Shown here: positions 28,349-37,462 of the stretch, in pieces
Numbering within the stretch: position 1 is the stretch's first letter
Layout: every line of letters starts with the position of its first letter
NCBI RefSeq assembly: GCF_019226825.1
Contig: NZ_CP076642.1
Coordinates: 620,001 to 684,000 of the forward strand
From: Vibrio ostreae
GTDB taxonomy: Bacteria; Pseudomonadota; Gammaproteobacteria; Enterobacterales; Vibrionaceae
Reading direction: 5' to 3'
Length of the DNA stretch: 64,000 nt
Notes under the pieces: generated by a model
Seen by the model: only the letters and a program-made list of their open reading frames with translations
Told to the model about the DNA's origin: nothing
Database searches by the model: none
Translations under genes and position numbers: made by a program

Positions 28349-29068
28349 TTGCAACTCAACTATTCCATTGAGCCTGTCGCCGAAAGCAGCCTGCTGATTC
28401 GTTTTGGTAACGAATCCAGTGCCGCGCTTTCGCTGGTGATCGGCGACATCGCCAGACGAATCCGTTTGGCGCTGGGTGACTACATCATGAACGTCACCCC
28501 ATCTTACACAACCATCTTAATCGACTATCTACCCTACCGTATCGCCAGCAAACACTTTTTAAAAAGAGTGATTGTCTGTATCGATAAAGCGGTTAGCCAG
28601 GAAAACAGCCTCGGGGAGATCGTCGAGCTGCCCGTGTACTACCATCCGGACGTCGGCCCCGATCTTGCCCTTTATCAGCAGCAGGGGCTGGAACTTGAGC
28701 AAGTGATTACCCTGCATACCGAGCCTACATATACCGTGGGAGCCATTGGCTTTGCGCCTGGTTTCGCCTTTATGACCGAAGTAGCAGCACCTTTGCGCCG
28801 CTCGCGCCATTCCTCACCTCGCCTCAGCTTACCCAAAGGCAGTGTTGCCATCGCGGAACATCAGACCGCGGTCTATCCGAATGCCTCCCCCGGTGGCTGG
28901 AACATCATCGGCAACTGCCCGCAGCCACTGTTTACACCCGACCACTCACCTATGGTGCTTTGGGAAATCGGAACCCGGGTCAAATTTCGCGCCATCAGCC
29001 GCGAAGAGTTTCTCGATCTGGGGGGAGAAATTAGCCCAGAACAATTTCAGTGGGGACGCACATCATGA
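28349..29068 (+). CDS. pxpB: 5-oxoprolinase subunit B
   Basis: The 239-residue protein matches the PxpB/KipI (AHS1) family: GAIGFAPGFAFM and the conserved LPKGSVAIAEHQTAVYPNAS block followed by PGGW. It forms the heteromeric oxoprolinase with PxpA and PxpC. The start is a TTG at 28349, supported by AAAAAGGA seven bases upstream; no ATG or GTG fits. The rare start may lower its translation relative to pxpA. The stop TGA overlaps the pxpC start as ATGA, so translational coupling is expected. Confidence 0.9.
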   Translation: MQLNYSIEPVAESSLLIRFGNESSAALSLVIGDIARRIRLALGDYIMNVTPSYTTILIDYLPYRIASKHFLKRVIVCIDKAVSQENSLGEIVELPVYYHPDVGPDLALYQQQGLELEQVITLHTEPTYTVGAIGFAPGFAFMTEVAAPLRRSRHSSPRLSLPKGSVAIAEHQTAVYPNASPGGWNIIGNCPQPLFTPDHSPMVLWEIGTRVKFRAISREEFLDLGGEISPEQFQWGRTS

Positions 29069-29994
29069 GCGGTTTTATCACAGCCATTAAACCCGGCCAG
29101 CTCAGCCTGATTCAGGACTTTGGCCGCTTTGGTCTCAGTCACCTTGGCATTACTCAATCCGGTCCGGTAGACGATTACGCTTACAGCTGGGCCAATCACC
29201 TGCTTGGCAATCCGGTCAATGTTCCGGTTCTGGAAATCACCCTGGGACAAGCGGAATTTAAAATCGGTCATGCTTGCCAGCTCGCCATCACTGGCGGTGA
29301 TCTGGCTGCAACGCTGGATGGCGTACCGCTGACAAACTGGTGTACGTTCAGCGCACGTAAAGGTCAGCGTATCAAGTTTGCCTTGCCGAAAAACGGCCTG
29401 CGCGCCTATCTGGCGGTACGCGGCGGTTTTCATGTCGAGCCTCACCTGGGCAGCGTTGCTACCGTCACCAAAGAGAGCTTGGGCGGATTACATCACAATG
29501 GTCAGCCACTGCAGGCTGGCGATAAACTGCATTTCGCCCCCCATACGCTGGATAATAAACCGTTGCAGATGACGTTTCGCCTTAAACCGGATTACAATCT
29601 GCCACTGCGCCTGCGGGTGATTGAAAGTTATCAGAATGAGACCTTCAGTGACGCGGCGCGCCATACCTTTTTCACCCGTACTTTCACTGTGAGTCAGCAT
29701 GCCGATCGTATGGGATATCGTCTTACCGGCCCGGCTGTCACGCCACCACAAGAGCCGATTTTATCAGAAGGTATCGCTCTGGGCTCGGTGCAAATCCCGC
29801 CGGACGGCCAGCCGATCGTGTTACTCAACGACCGCCAAACCATCGGGGGGTATCCGAAAATCGGATGTGTCGCGAAGATCGATTTACCGAGACTGGCTCA
29901 GGCCAAACCCGGCCAGAGCGTACGTTTTGTCAAAGGTGATTTGGAAGGCTTACAGGAAGTATGGTGCCAGTGGGCGCGCTTTTTCGGCTATTAG
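29065..29994 (+). CDS. pxpC: 5-oxoprolinase subunit C (KipA/AHS2 family)
   Basis: The 309-residue protein has the AHS2 (biotin-dependent carboxylase-like) features: LSLIQDFGRFGLSHLGI near the start, SGPVDDYAYSWANHLLGN, and near the end ILLSEG-type and LNDRQTIGGYPKIG motifs. It completes the 5-oxoprolinase complex. The ATG at 29065 overlaps the pxpB stop. An in-frame upstream start at 29050 lies inside pxpB and is less likely. A terminator follows at 30057-30088. Confidence 0.9.
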   Translation: MSGFITAIKPGQLSLIQDFGRFGLSHLGITQSGPVDDYAYSWANHLLGNPVNVPVLEITLGQAEFKIGHACQLAITGGDLAATLDGVPLTNWCTFSARKGQRIKFALPKNGLRAYLAVRGGFHVEPHLGSVATVTKESLGGLHHNGQPLQAGDKLHFAPHTLDNKPLQMTFRLKPDYNLPLRLRVIESYQNETFSDAARHTFFTRTFTVSQHADRMGYRLTGPAVTPPQEPILSEGIALGSVQIPPDGQPIVLLNDRQTIGGYPKIGCVAKIDLPRLAQAKPGQSVRFVKGDLEGLQEVWCQWARFFGY

Positions 29995-30056
29995 CCTTTT
30001 CGACAACTCTTTAATAGCAGCCGTGCTCCTACGGGTTTCCGCCCACGACAGAGAAC

Positions 30057-30088
30057 AAAAAAGCCCTGAATAATCAGGGCTTTTTTCC
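30057..30088. terminator. Bidirectional terminator between pxpC and the FAD oxidoreductase
   Basis: AAAAAAGCCCTGA-ATAA-TCAGGGCTTTTTT is a perfect stem with A and T tracts on both sides, between convergent genes. Confidence 0.92.
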
Positions 30089-30111
30089 ATGCAAACCAGT
30101 TTAACGACTGA

Positions 30112-31575
30112 TTAAGCACTACCAACAACCTTGGCCAGCGCGCGCGGATAGCCGCGTTCATCAGCCAGTTGGAGAGCTTTCCGTTCAACCTGCTCAGCCG
30201 TCAGTCTCATACTGACCGGATGCAAATCTTCAATCGAACCAGTCTGATTCGCCTTCACTAAATTCCAGGTTGCAACGATTTTCTCCGCCGCTTCTAACGC
30301 AGAAGAGCCTTTCACGACCTCGATACGCGCGTAATGCTGGCCGGCAAAGGTCACATCCGCAGCACGCAGTGTGGCATCATCACCCGGAATTTGCTGCGCG
30401 CCAAACAGAGGCTTACCGCCCACTTCCGCACGAGCGAAGTCAGGAATAAACTGACTCATATGTACAATCGCACGCTGAGTCCGTTCCTGAGTCGCTTCCG
30501 GCTGCCAGCCGCGGGTAATTTTGTTTTCCAGATGTTGAGGTAATTCTGGCTGGGAAGAGGTTTCGTTTGAGGCAACCAGACCGTCATCGAACAAGGTAAT
30601 GCCCTGTGTCATGCCATGCAGCTGGAACACACCATCGGCGTATGGCGTCAACTGAGCCATCCCCTGCGGCGTGCCACGCGGGCCATGGAATATAACTTCC
30701 GGCCAGGCCTGCTGACATTGCGGCCACTGAGTGACATAAGCAGCCTTAAACTCAACCAGACGCTGACGCTGCTGACGCGCCATATCGTCCAGCTTACCTG
30801 TTTCGAAACCACAGGCATTGACCAGATAATCGCAGGCCGCATGGCGGGTTTTGCCCTGCTCATCCAGATAGGTCAGTTGCCATTGATTGTCGACAAAATC
30901 GCACGCTACCAGAGTTGAACGGGCCAGTACCCGGCAGTTTGGCAGTGCCTCGAGTACCAACTCCGCGCTGGCAGCAAGACGAAAAACACTCCAGCCATAC
31001 TCCTGTACTGCGATCACCGGATATTTAAGCGTATCCAGATCGGTGTGCTGGGCAAACGGGATCAGCCACTCTTCAATCGTACCCGGTTGCTCGGGTTGAG
31101 TCAGCTTGGCAAGGCGATCAAGATCCTCGCGCATAAATGTCTGATAGTACTCGGCCGGAAAACCCAGCACCCGATTGCGTTCATCTTCATCCACCAGTTG
31201 TTGATAAGCGCGTTGAATCACTCCCAGACGCGGCAGGATATCATCCGGCACACCGGGATCAGAATGCGGCACAGCTATCACGGTAGGACGTTTATTGAGC
31301 GTATGCGGATAAAGGCGCACGGTATCTATCGACTGACGCAACAGTTCAATGCACTGCTGTAAAGAGATCTCTCGATACAGGTTGCCACCAGCATGTAAGT
31401 GACAGATAGGCGGACCGTTGACCAGCCCCGGACCTTTTTCCATCAGCAATACATCAAGCCCTAGTTCGCTCATATGTACTGCTGCGGTAGCCCCCGCAAC
31501 ACCACCACCGATAATGGCAACGCTGGGTGACACGCTATTTTCGGATACTTGTAACATTTCACTGCCGATTGTCAT
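30112..31575 (-). CDS. FAD-dependent oxidoreductase, substrate unknown
   Basis: The 487-residue protein opens with a Rossmann dinucleotide site (VAIIGGGVAGATAA, residues 19-32) and an acidic residue at the end of strand 2 (LLMEKG), typical of DAO-type flavoproteins. An internal NACGFETGKLD segment and a C-terminal FAGQHYARIEVVKGSSALEAAE region fit FAD binding. It has no signal peptide. I do not recognise the substrate; the chain length and order would allow a malate:quinone-type or amino-acid-type enzyme. A second possible ATG lies six codons in. It stands alone and is convergent with pxpABC. Confidence 0.8.
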   Translation of the reverse strand: MTIGSEMLQVSENSVSPSVAIIGGGVAGATAAVHMSELGLDVLLMEKGPGLVNGPPICHLHAGGNLYREISLQQCIELLRQSIDTVRLYPHTLNKRPTVIAVPHSDPGVPDDILPRLGVIQRAYQQLVDEDERNRVLGFPAEYYQTFMREDLDRLAKLTQPEQPGTIEEWLIPFAQHTDLDTLKYPVIAVQEYGWSVFRLAASAELVLEALPNCRVLARSTLVACDFVDNQWQLTYLDEQGKTRHAACDYLVNACGFETGKLDDMARQQRQRLVEFKAAYVTQWPQCQQAWPEVIFHGPRGTPQGMAQLTPYADGVFQLHGMTQGITLFDDGLVASNETSSQPELPQHLENKITRGWQPEATQERTQRAIVHMSQFIPDFARAEVGGKPLFGAQQIPGDDATLRAADVTFAGQHYARIEVVKGSSALEAAEKIVATWNLVKANQTGSIEDLHPVSMRLTAEQVERKALQLADERGYPRALAKVVGSA

Positions 31576-31912
31576 TCATTCACTGCTTATTCTAATGGTT
31601 GTAAAACGCTATGAAAATCACATTTTTTACGCGGTCTTAGCACGTAAAAACAATACCTTTCATAACCACCTCCCATTGTATGTGCATTTAGGCGCTTAGA
31701 TCACTTCATGAACAAATCAAGACAAAAAAATGAAAAAAAATGCTTGACTGATAATTGCGAAAAACCAATTTTCACCCCCTTGTGTATAACGCATTGGCGG
31801 GATCCTCCGGCCCACAAGGCTGGCACGAAAAGACCAGTTATTAACAGGTCGAGTTATCCCAAACTTTATCCACTGTTTTTGTGGATAACTCACCTGTTCA
31901 GCTGATTCGGTT
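31576..31912. other. Intergenic region with a cluster of DnaA-box-like 9-mers
   Basis: No convincing gene is present. It lies between the start of the FAD oxidoreductase and the stop of the ABC permease, both on the minus strand. Its left part is A/T-rich with A-runs near 31726-31740, and the right part carries the box cluster listed at 31781-31888. Confidence 0.6.
31781..31888. promoter_or_regulatory. Cluster of five DnaA-box-like sequences
   Basis: Reading each in box orientation: TTATACACA (minus, 31781-31789), TTATTAACA (plus, 31838-31846), TTATCCCAA (plus, 31854-31862), TTATCCACT (plus, 31866-31874) and TTATCCACA (minus, 31880-31888). Two match the consensus TTATNCACA exactly; TTATTAACA and TTATCCACT differ at one base and TTATCCCAA at two. 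The last two form a near-perfect inverted pair. The cluster may bind DnaA as a titration, reactivation or replication-control site; this is inference. Confidence 0.55.
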
Positions 31913-34355
31913 TTAATTAAACGCTTTATTTATAGGGACTAACAGCCGCTTGATCAGACTGCTGACCACCAGCGCCAATGTGCAAAACGTGACAACCGGA
32001 AGCATCAGCCAAAGCATAAAATGCACCGACGGCGTCAGCTCAAAGCCAAATTTCATCACACTGGCGACGACAATGTCGGCGCTGAGGCTGGCAACCAGAC
32101 CGGCAATCAGCGCCATCAGGCCATATTCAGCCCAAATGGTACGTGTAACCCGCCTGCGACTGGCCCCTAGCGTGCGATAAAGCTGAATCTCCTGCTGGCG
32201 CTGACTCAAACTGAGCCGCAAGAGAGTGAAGATCAACAGGATCCCCGCCACAACCCCCCAACGCTGCCAACACGGTAATCGACCAAACGATCTGAGTCAG
32301 CAAATCCTGTATCTTGGCCCCCATAGAGCGAATATCAAGCAGACTGACCGTTGGATGGCTACGTGACAGCTGGTTGAGTAGTGGGTCATTTGTTGCTTCC
32401 ACCCGAAAACTGACCAGCCAGCTGCCGGCAATGTCACGCATTACATCCGGCGTGAAGATAAAATAGAAGTTGGGCTTCATATCGCGCCACTCCACATGGC
32501 GAATGGTATTCACCACCGCTTCAAACCGCTGACTGTTAATAACAAACGTCAGGGTATCCCCGATCTTAAGTCCCAGATCGCGCGCCACATCCTCTTCAAC
32601 CGAAACACCATTGGTCTTGGTCCACTGGCCGGACAGCACCTCATTGTACTCAGGCAGGCTGTCACCCCAGGTAAAGTTGAGCTCACGACGCAGTGCATCG
32701 GAACCTTCTTCACCCTGAGTCTGCGCCTTGGCATCGGTGCCGTTAATTTCAGTCAGACGGCCACGAATGATAGGAAACGCCTGCGAACGTGCAATCCCAG
32801 CTTCATCCAGAGTCGCAAGATATGCATCCTTTTCATACTCGGCGATGTTAAGCGCAAACGCATTCGGCGCATCCGGTGGCAGAGTTCTGCGCCAGTCAGA
32901 CAACAAATCAGTGCGCACCAGCCATATTACCGCCAACAACATCAGAGACAGAGCCAGAGCACCAAATTGGATCCCTGTCGCCGTGCCGGAGCGGTTAATA
33001 CGGCTTAATGCCAGCTTCATTGAAGTATTGAGAGGTAGCCTGGCCAGCAGACGCGTAATCGCGATACTCAGCACCGCAAGGACGGCAAACAACACCACAA
33101 TACCGGCCAGAACTATCCACACCAGACGGTTTTGCCAGTAAACCAATACCATCGGCACTAAGGGCACCAGAATCAGAGCGAGATTCCAGCGTTTACGGCT
33201 CTGCTTTTGGGCCGGTTGCATCACACTGACCGCGCTGACACTGAGCAAATGTCCGAGCGGGATACCCAACGCAGGCACCGCAATCAACACACTCGAAACC
33301 AGAGCCACCAGCGCCGGGGTAATCCCATAACCTGGCAACGGATTAGGTAATAAATCCACCAGCGGAACCCGAAGCAGATATTCCAGACCGATACCAATCA
33401 CAATGCCCATCACCGAAGCAAACGCGAGCAGCATGAGCACCTGCAGCGATAACCAGCGTCGAATCCAGTGTTTACTCGCCCCCAGACTTTTGAGCATTGC
33501 TATAGTGCGAATCCGGGTTGAGACATAGTGTTGACAAGTCAGCACCAGGGTCGTGGCCGCCATGATGATCACAATCGCCACCGTCAGCGACAAATATTGC
33601 TCCGTTCGTTCAAACACCTCATTAGTGCGACTTGCGCTATTCTGGTCAAGCCAGCGATCACTGGGTGAGAGTTCGACGGCAGATTTGAGCTGTTCAACCT
33701 GCTGGGGCTCTGCATTGATAAATAAACTGAAACGGACCCGACTGCCCAGTTGCAAGGCGCCGGTGCGCCCGACATCCTGCTGGTGAATAAAAGCAGATGG
33801 CATTTGCTGAAACGGGTTAAAGCTCAGACCCGGCTCTTCAACAATGCGCCCGTTGACAATGAAGTCCGCGTCACCCACCGTAATCTGATCGCCAATCTCA
33901 ACGCCAAGCTGAGAGAAAATACGTTCATCAAGCCAGATTTGGCCTGGTTGAACCTGTGAATAAGTCTGCGTACCGTCTGACAGTTGCATTTCACCGCGCA
34001 GCGGATACTGGCTGTCCACCGCTTTAACCGTAATCAGCTGCATACTGTTGTCACTGAATGCCATAGTACGAAAACGGGTCATATTTGAGGTAGCAATGGC
34101 TTGCTGCTGCGTAAGCTGGGTTAAAGACTCCGGTATCGGGTTGGCCGACACAAACACGCTGTCGGCCGTGAGGGCATCTTTACCCTGTTTGACGACCACT
34201 TGCTCCATCCGGCTGGCCAAGGCTGTCAGAGCGAACACACAGGCAATGATCAGGGTCAGCGCGACCGAAATCGGCCACAACTGACCGTGGCGAATTTCGC
34301 TGAGGCTCCAGCGAATGAGACGGCGATTGAGCGCCGGGGCCGAGTCATGATTCAT
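31913..34355 (-). CDS. ybbP: FtsX/MacB-type ABC exporter permease, YbbP-like (apparent frameshift)
   Basis: Read through the break, the product is about 813 residues, close to E. coli YbbP (804). It has two FtsX-type permease halves with large periplasmic loops and about ten membrane helices; the first helix is near residues 20-40. The frame breaks in a run of six G on the coding strand (32254-32259); five G gives ALGVVAGILLIFTL and joins both parts. The start ATG at 34355 overlaps the stop of the ATPase gene as ATGA and follows GGAGGAACGCAC. It pairs with that ATPase; the substrate is unknown, and lipid or envelope-related cargo has been suggested for the family. Confidence 0.85.
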
Positions 34356-35029
34356 GTGCGTTCCTCCAACATTCCTGCCTGCATATGGAAACGACGCTGA
34401 CAACGTGCCGCCAGTTTCGGGTCATGCGTCACCAGGATCAGTGTGGTGCCATGCTCACTATTGAGATCAAACAGCAGATCAATCACTTTCGCTGCAGTTT
34501 CCTGATCCAGGTTGCCGGTCGGCTCATCAGCAAACAGCACTTGCGGGCCAATCATAAACGCCCGTGCCAGGGCGACCCGCTGCTGCTCACCGCCGGATAA
34601 CTGACCAGGCGAATGGTGAATACGATGTTCCAGCCCGACCGACGCGAGTAATGCCGTCGCACGTTCTTTGTCTTCTGCCTCGCCTTTGAGTAGGCAAGGC
34701 AGAGTGACATTTTCCAGCGCAGTCAGGCTGGGGATGAGAAGGAAACTTTGAAAAACAAACCCGACCGATTCACTGCGAATCGCGGCCCGCGCTTCGTCAT
34801 CCAGGGCAGAAAGAGCCTGCCCGAGCAAGTGAACTTCTCCTCCACTCGGAGTGTCTAAGCCAGCAAGCAGGGTCATCAGCGTCGATTTACCCGCCCCCGA
34901 AGTACCGACAATAGCGACACTTTCTCCCTGATGAATCTGCAGATTCACTTCTTTAAGGATTGTTAATTGCTCCTGATTGGTGGAGACTACTTTGGATAAT
35001 GATTGAGCTGAAATGACAGGTGTTTGCAT
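34352..35029 (-). CDS. ybbA: ABC transporter ATP-binding protein, YbbA-like
   Basis: The 225-residue ATPase has Walker [10 protein letters not shown] at residues 42-50, the signature [14 protein letters not shown] near 145, Walker [13 protein letters not shown] near 165, and the switch His in VTHD. It is close to E. coli YbbA (for example [19 protein letters not shown]). It energises the FtsX-type permease, whose start overlaps its stop by ATGA. Its own ATG at 35029 shares bases with the start of tesA on the other strand (GCATGA), the same divergent order known in E. coli. Confidence 0.92.
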   Translation of the reverse strand: MQTPVISAQSLSKVVSTNQEQLTILKEVNLQIHQGESVAIVGTSGAGKSTLMTLLAGLDTPSGGEVHLLGQALSALDDEARAAIRSESVGFVFQSFLLIPSLTALENVTLPCLLKGEAEDKERATALLASVGLEHRIHHSPGQLSGGEQQRVALARAFMIGPQVLFADEPTGNLDQETAAKVIDLLFDLNSEHGTTLILVTHDPKLAARCQRRFHMQAGMLEERT

Positions 35030-35627
35030 GATTCGACGATTTTCCTTAATTCTGATTCTACTGTTTTCGGCCGGCGCAAACAGTCAAACCTTACTGGTTC
35101 TCGGTGACAGTTTGAGCGCGGGCTACCAAATGCCGATTGAGCAAGCCTGGCCCAGTCTACTCGGTGGTGCGCTCGAGGAAAAAGGCAAAAGTGTTTCAGT
35201 CATTAACGGCAGCATTTCCGGCGATACCACAGGCAATGGCCTGGCCCGTCTGCCCGCACTGCTCAAGCAGCACCAACCCGACACTGTGCTGATTGAACTT
35301 GGTGCGAATGACGGCCTGCGCGGCTTTCCGCCTAATGTGGTTGAAAACAACCTGCGTGCCATGATTGACCAAATCAAAGCAACCGACAGCCAGGTTATCC
35401 TGATGCAGATCCGCATCCCGCCTAACTACGGCCAGCGCTACAGTAACGCGATTGCCCAGCTCTATCCGGCGTTATCGGATGAGAAATCCGTGCCTTTGAT
35501 CCCTTTTTTCCTCGAACAAGTGATCGTCAAGCCAGACTGGATGATGAACGACGGCTTACATCCTAAGCCTGAAGCACAGCCCTGGATCGCTGGCTTTATG
35601 GCAGAACAGCTTTCTCCGTTGCTCTAG
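35028..35627 (+). CDS. tesA: Acyl-CoA thioesterase I / arylesterase / lysophospholipase L1
   Basis: The 199-residue SGNH hydrolase has a signal peptide (about residues 1-20, ending ANSQ). Block I is GDSLSAG at 26-32 with nucleophile Ser28; then the glycine of GSISGDTTGNG, the Asn of LGANDGLRG, and the DGLHP block carrying the Asp and His of the triad. It hydrolyses acyl thioesters and esters in the periplasm. I take the ATG at 35028; five extra codons upstream would overlap ybbA. AGG lies 7 bases before the start. A possible hairpin terminator follows at 35761. Confidence 0.93.
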   Translation: MIRRFSLILILLFSAGANSQTLLVLGDSLSAGYQMPIEQAWPSLLGGALEEKGKSVSVINGSISGDTTGNGLARLPALLKQHQPDTVLIELGANDGLRGFPPNVVENNLRAMIDQIKATDSQVILMQIRIPPNYGQRYSNAIAQLYPALSDEKSVPLIPFFLEQVIVKPDWMMNDGLHPKPEAQPWIAGFMAEQLSPLL

Positions 35628-35760
35628 ATAGCTCCTTTGACTGAAAGAGCCCTTGCCGAAATGTTTACTTAAGAGCGGTTGCACTTGCTCAAAATTAAAC
35701 CAACATTATATTTTTAAAACGAACAGTCATGAGCAACAGAACCGCACTTAAAAACACAAC

Positions 35761-35800
35761 AACAGGAGGCGGGCCGCACTCAATCTGCTTCCTGTTTTAT
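35761..35800 (+). terminator. Possible terminator hairpin downstream of tesA
   Basis: AACAGGAGGC can pair with GCTTCCTGTT (one G-T pair) around a 16-base loop, followed by a short T-rich stretch. It lies 130 bp after the stop. Confidence 0.35.
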
Positions 35801-35846
35801 TATAGCCAGCCTGGTGGTATGAGCGGCATCTGCTGTCAACGCTCAG

Positions 35847-35928
35847 CCTGCTAAGACTTTTAAAACCCGGCTACCGCTTTTAGAGCTTTGCTACCGCTTT
35901 TAAAAACCTGCTCCAGCTTTAAAAACAT
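35847..35928. repeat. Degenerate 20-22-bp tandem repeat, four copies
   Basis: Successive units share GCTACCGCTTTTA-like cores followed by A-rich tails, at about 35847, 35867, 35889 and 35909. The two middle copies are the most alike. Confidence 0.6.
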
Positions 35929-36096
35929 AGCGCGTTTTCACCCATTCTGGTTCAGAACCCATTCAATCCTGGATAGCGGTTGAAGAGGCGTTCTCTGAGT
36001 TAAAATCCCCCTTTTAATGGTCTAGCTCAATAAACTTTACCCAGCTTTACGATAATGTAACGACTTACCCTACTTTAATTAAAAAGGTAATTCTCC

Positions 36097-37293
36097 ATGC
36101 GCATTGAGCCTGTTATCCAGGGAGTGGTAGCTCGCACCGCTCATCCTTACGGTTGTGAACAAGCCGTATTACAACAAATTCAGTACGTTAAATCCGCAAA
36201 ACCGATCACTGGCGGACCCAAACGGGTACTGATCCTTGGTGCTTCCTCTGGTTTTGGACTCGCAGCACGTATCGCGTTGACGTTTGGTGGTGCAAAAGCA
36301 GACACCATCGGGATCTCTTTTGAACGCGGGCCTTCAGAAAAAGGCGTTGGCAGTGCAGGTTTTTATAACAACCTGTACTTTACTGAATACGCGGAACGGG
36401 AAGGTCGCACCGCCGTCAATATCAATGGCGATGTGTTTTCCGCCGACGTGCGCACTCAGGTCATCGAAGCGATCGAAACCTACTTTGAAGGTGAAGTGGA
36501 TTTGGTGATTTACAGCATCGCCAGCGGTATGCGTCGTCGGCCAGGCAGTGATCAGTTTTGGCACTCAGCGATTAAGCCGATTGGCGAGCCGGTATCCGGT
36601 TCGACTATTTTGCTGGAAAACGATCAATGGGTGGATGCCACTCTGGAACCGGCCAGTCAGGAAGAAATCGACAGCACACTGAGGGTGATGGGCGGCGAAG
36701 ACTGGGAAAGCTGGATTGATACCCTGATCAACAACGAATCTGTGGCTCCGGGTTGTAAAACCATCGCCTTCTCTTATGTCGGACCGGAAGTCACCCATCC
36801 AATTTACCTTGATGGTACGCTGGGCCGGGCTAAAGTCGACCTGCATCAGACCAGCCACTCTCTTAACCTGAAACTGGCCAATTTTGACGGCGCAGCGTAT
36901 GCCACTGTGTGTAAAGCTCTGGTCACCAAAGCCAGTGTGTTTATTCCCGGACTCAGCCCTTATATTCTGGCCCTGTATCGGGTGATGAAAGCGAAACAGA
37001 CCCACGAAGGGTGTATCGAACAGATGCAGCGCCTGTTCAGCGATAAGCTGTATGGTCAGAACAAGGTTCCGGTTGATAGCGAGCGTCTGGTGCGGATGGA
37101 TGACTGGGAACTCAATCCTGATACCCAGGAAAAAGTCCGCCAACTGCTCAGCGAAATGAACGGACACAACTTCCAACAAATCGGCGATTATGCCGGTTTC
37201 AAAGCGGAGTTTCTGCGATTGAATGGTTTTGGATTTGACAACATTGATTACAGTGCCGATGTCGACTTAGAACCCTTTAAAGCATTTATCTAG
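36097..37293 (+). CDS. fabV: Trans-2-enoyl-ACP (CoA) reductase FabV
   Basis: The 398-residue NADH-dependent reductase catalyses the last step of fatty-acid elongation. It has the cofactor motif LGASSGFGLAARIAL (residues 48-62) and the FabV-type active site Tyr-x8-Lys at Tyr237 and Lys246 (YLDGTLGRAK). Its length fits FabV, which was first described in Vibrio cholerae and confers triclosan tolerance in that family. It stands alone, with AAAAAGGTAATTCTCC before the start and a clear terminator after it. Confidence 0.95.
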   Translation: MRIEPVIQGVVARTAHPYGCEQAVLQQIQYVKSAKPITGGPKRVLILGASSGFGLAARIALTFGGAKADTIGISFERGPSEKGVGSAGFYNNLYFTEYAEREGRTAVNINGDVFSADVRTQVIEAIETYFEGEVDLVIYSIASGMRRRPGSDQFWHSAIKPIGEPVSGSTILLENDQWVDATLEPASQEEIDSTLRVMGGEDWESWIDTLINNESVAPGCKTIAFSYVGPEVTHPIYLDGTLGRAKVDLHQTSHSLNLKLANFDGAAYATVCKALVTKASVFIPGLSPYILALYRVMKAKQTHEGCIEQMQRLFSDKLYGQNKVPVDSERLVRMDDWELNPDTQEKVRQLLSEMNGHNFQQIGDYAGFKAEFLRLNGFGFDNIDYSADVDLEPFKAFI

Positions 37294-37335
37294 TCTGCAG
37301 TGCCAGATTTATTTTAATTAACGTCAATATGTGAA

Positions 37336-37366
37336 GATCCCGACCCTTTGTCGGGACTTTTTTTGT
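37336..37366 (+). terminator. Rho-independent terminator of fabV
   Basis: ATCCCGACCCTTTGTCGGGAC forms a GC stem followed by a run of T residues. Confidence 0.9.
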
Positions 37367-37462
37367 CTATCCCCACCAGTTCTTCTTATACTCAAACCAG
37401 TAGCCGCATGATTACAGAGCTCGGAGCGCTCACTCTTTATCGACTTGCTAAGGATGGCATTT

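Larger units (their letters stand above)
35628..36096. other. Intergenic region tesA-fabV
   Basis: No gene is seen. It holds a candidate terminator (35761-35800) and a degenerate 20-22-bp tandem repeat (35847-35928). Confidence 0.5.

Noticed and set aside
31708-31905. A 65-codon plus-strand frame over the DnaA-box cluster
   Set aside because: It lacks a ribosome binding site and has an implausible composition; the region is better explained as non-coding.
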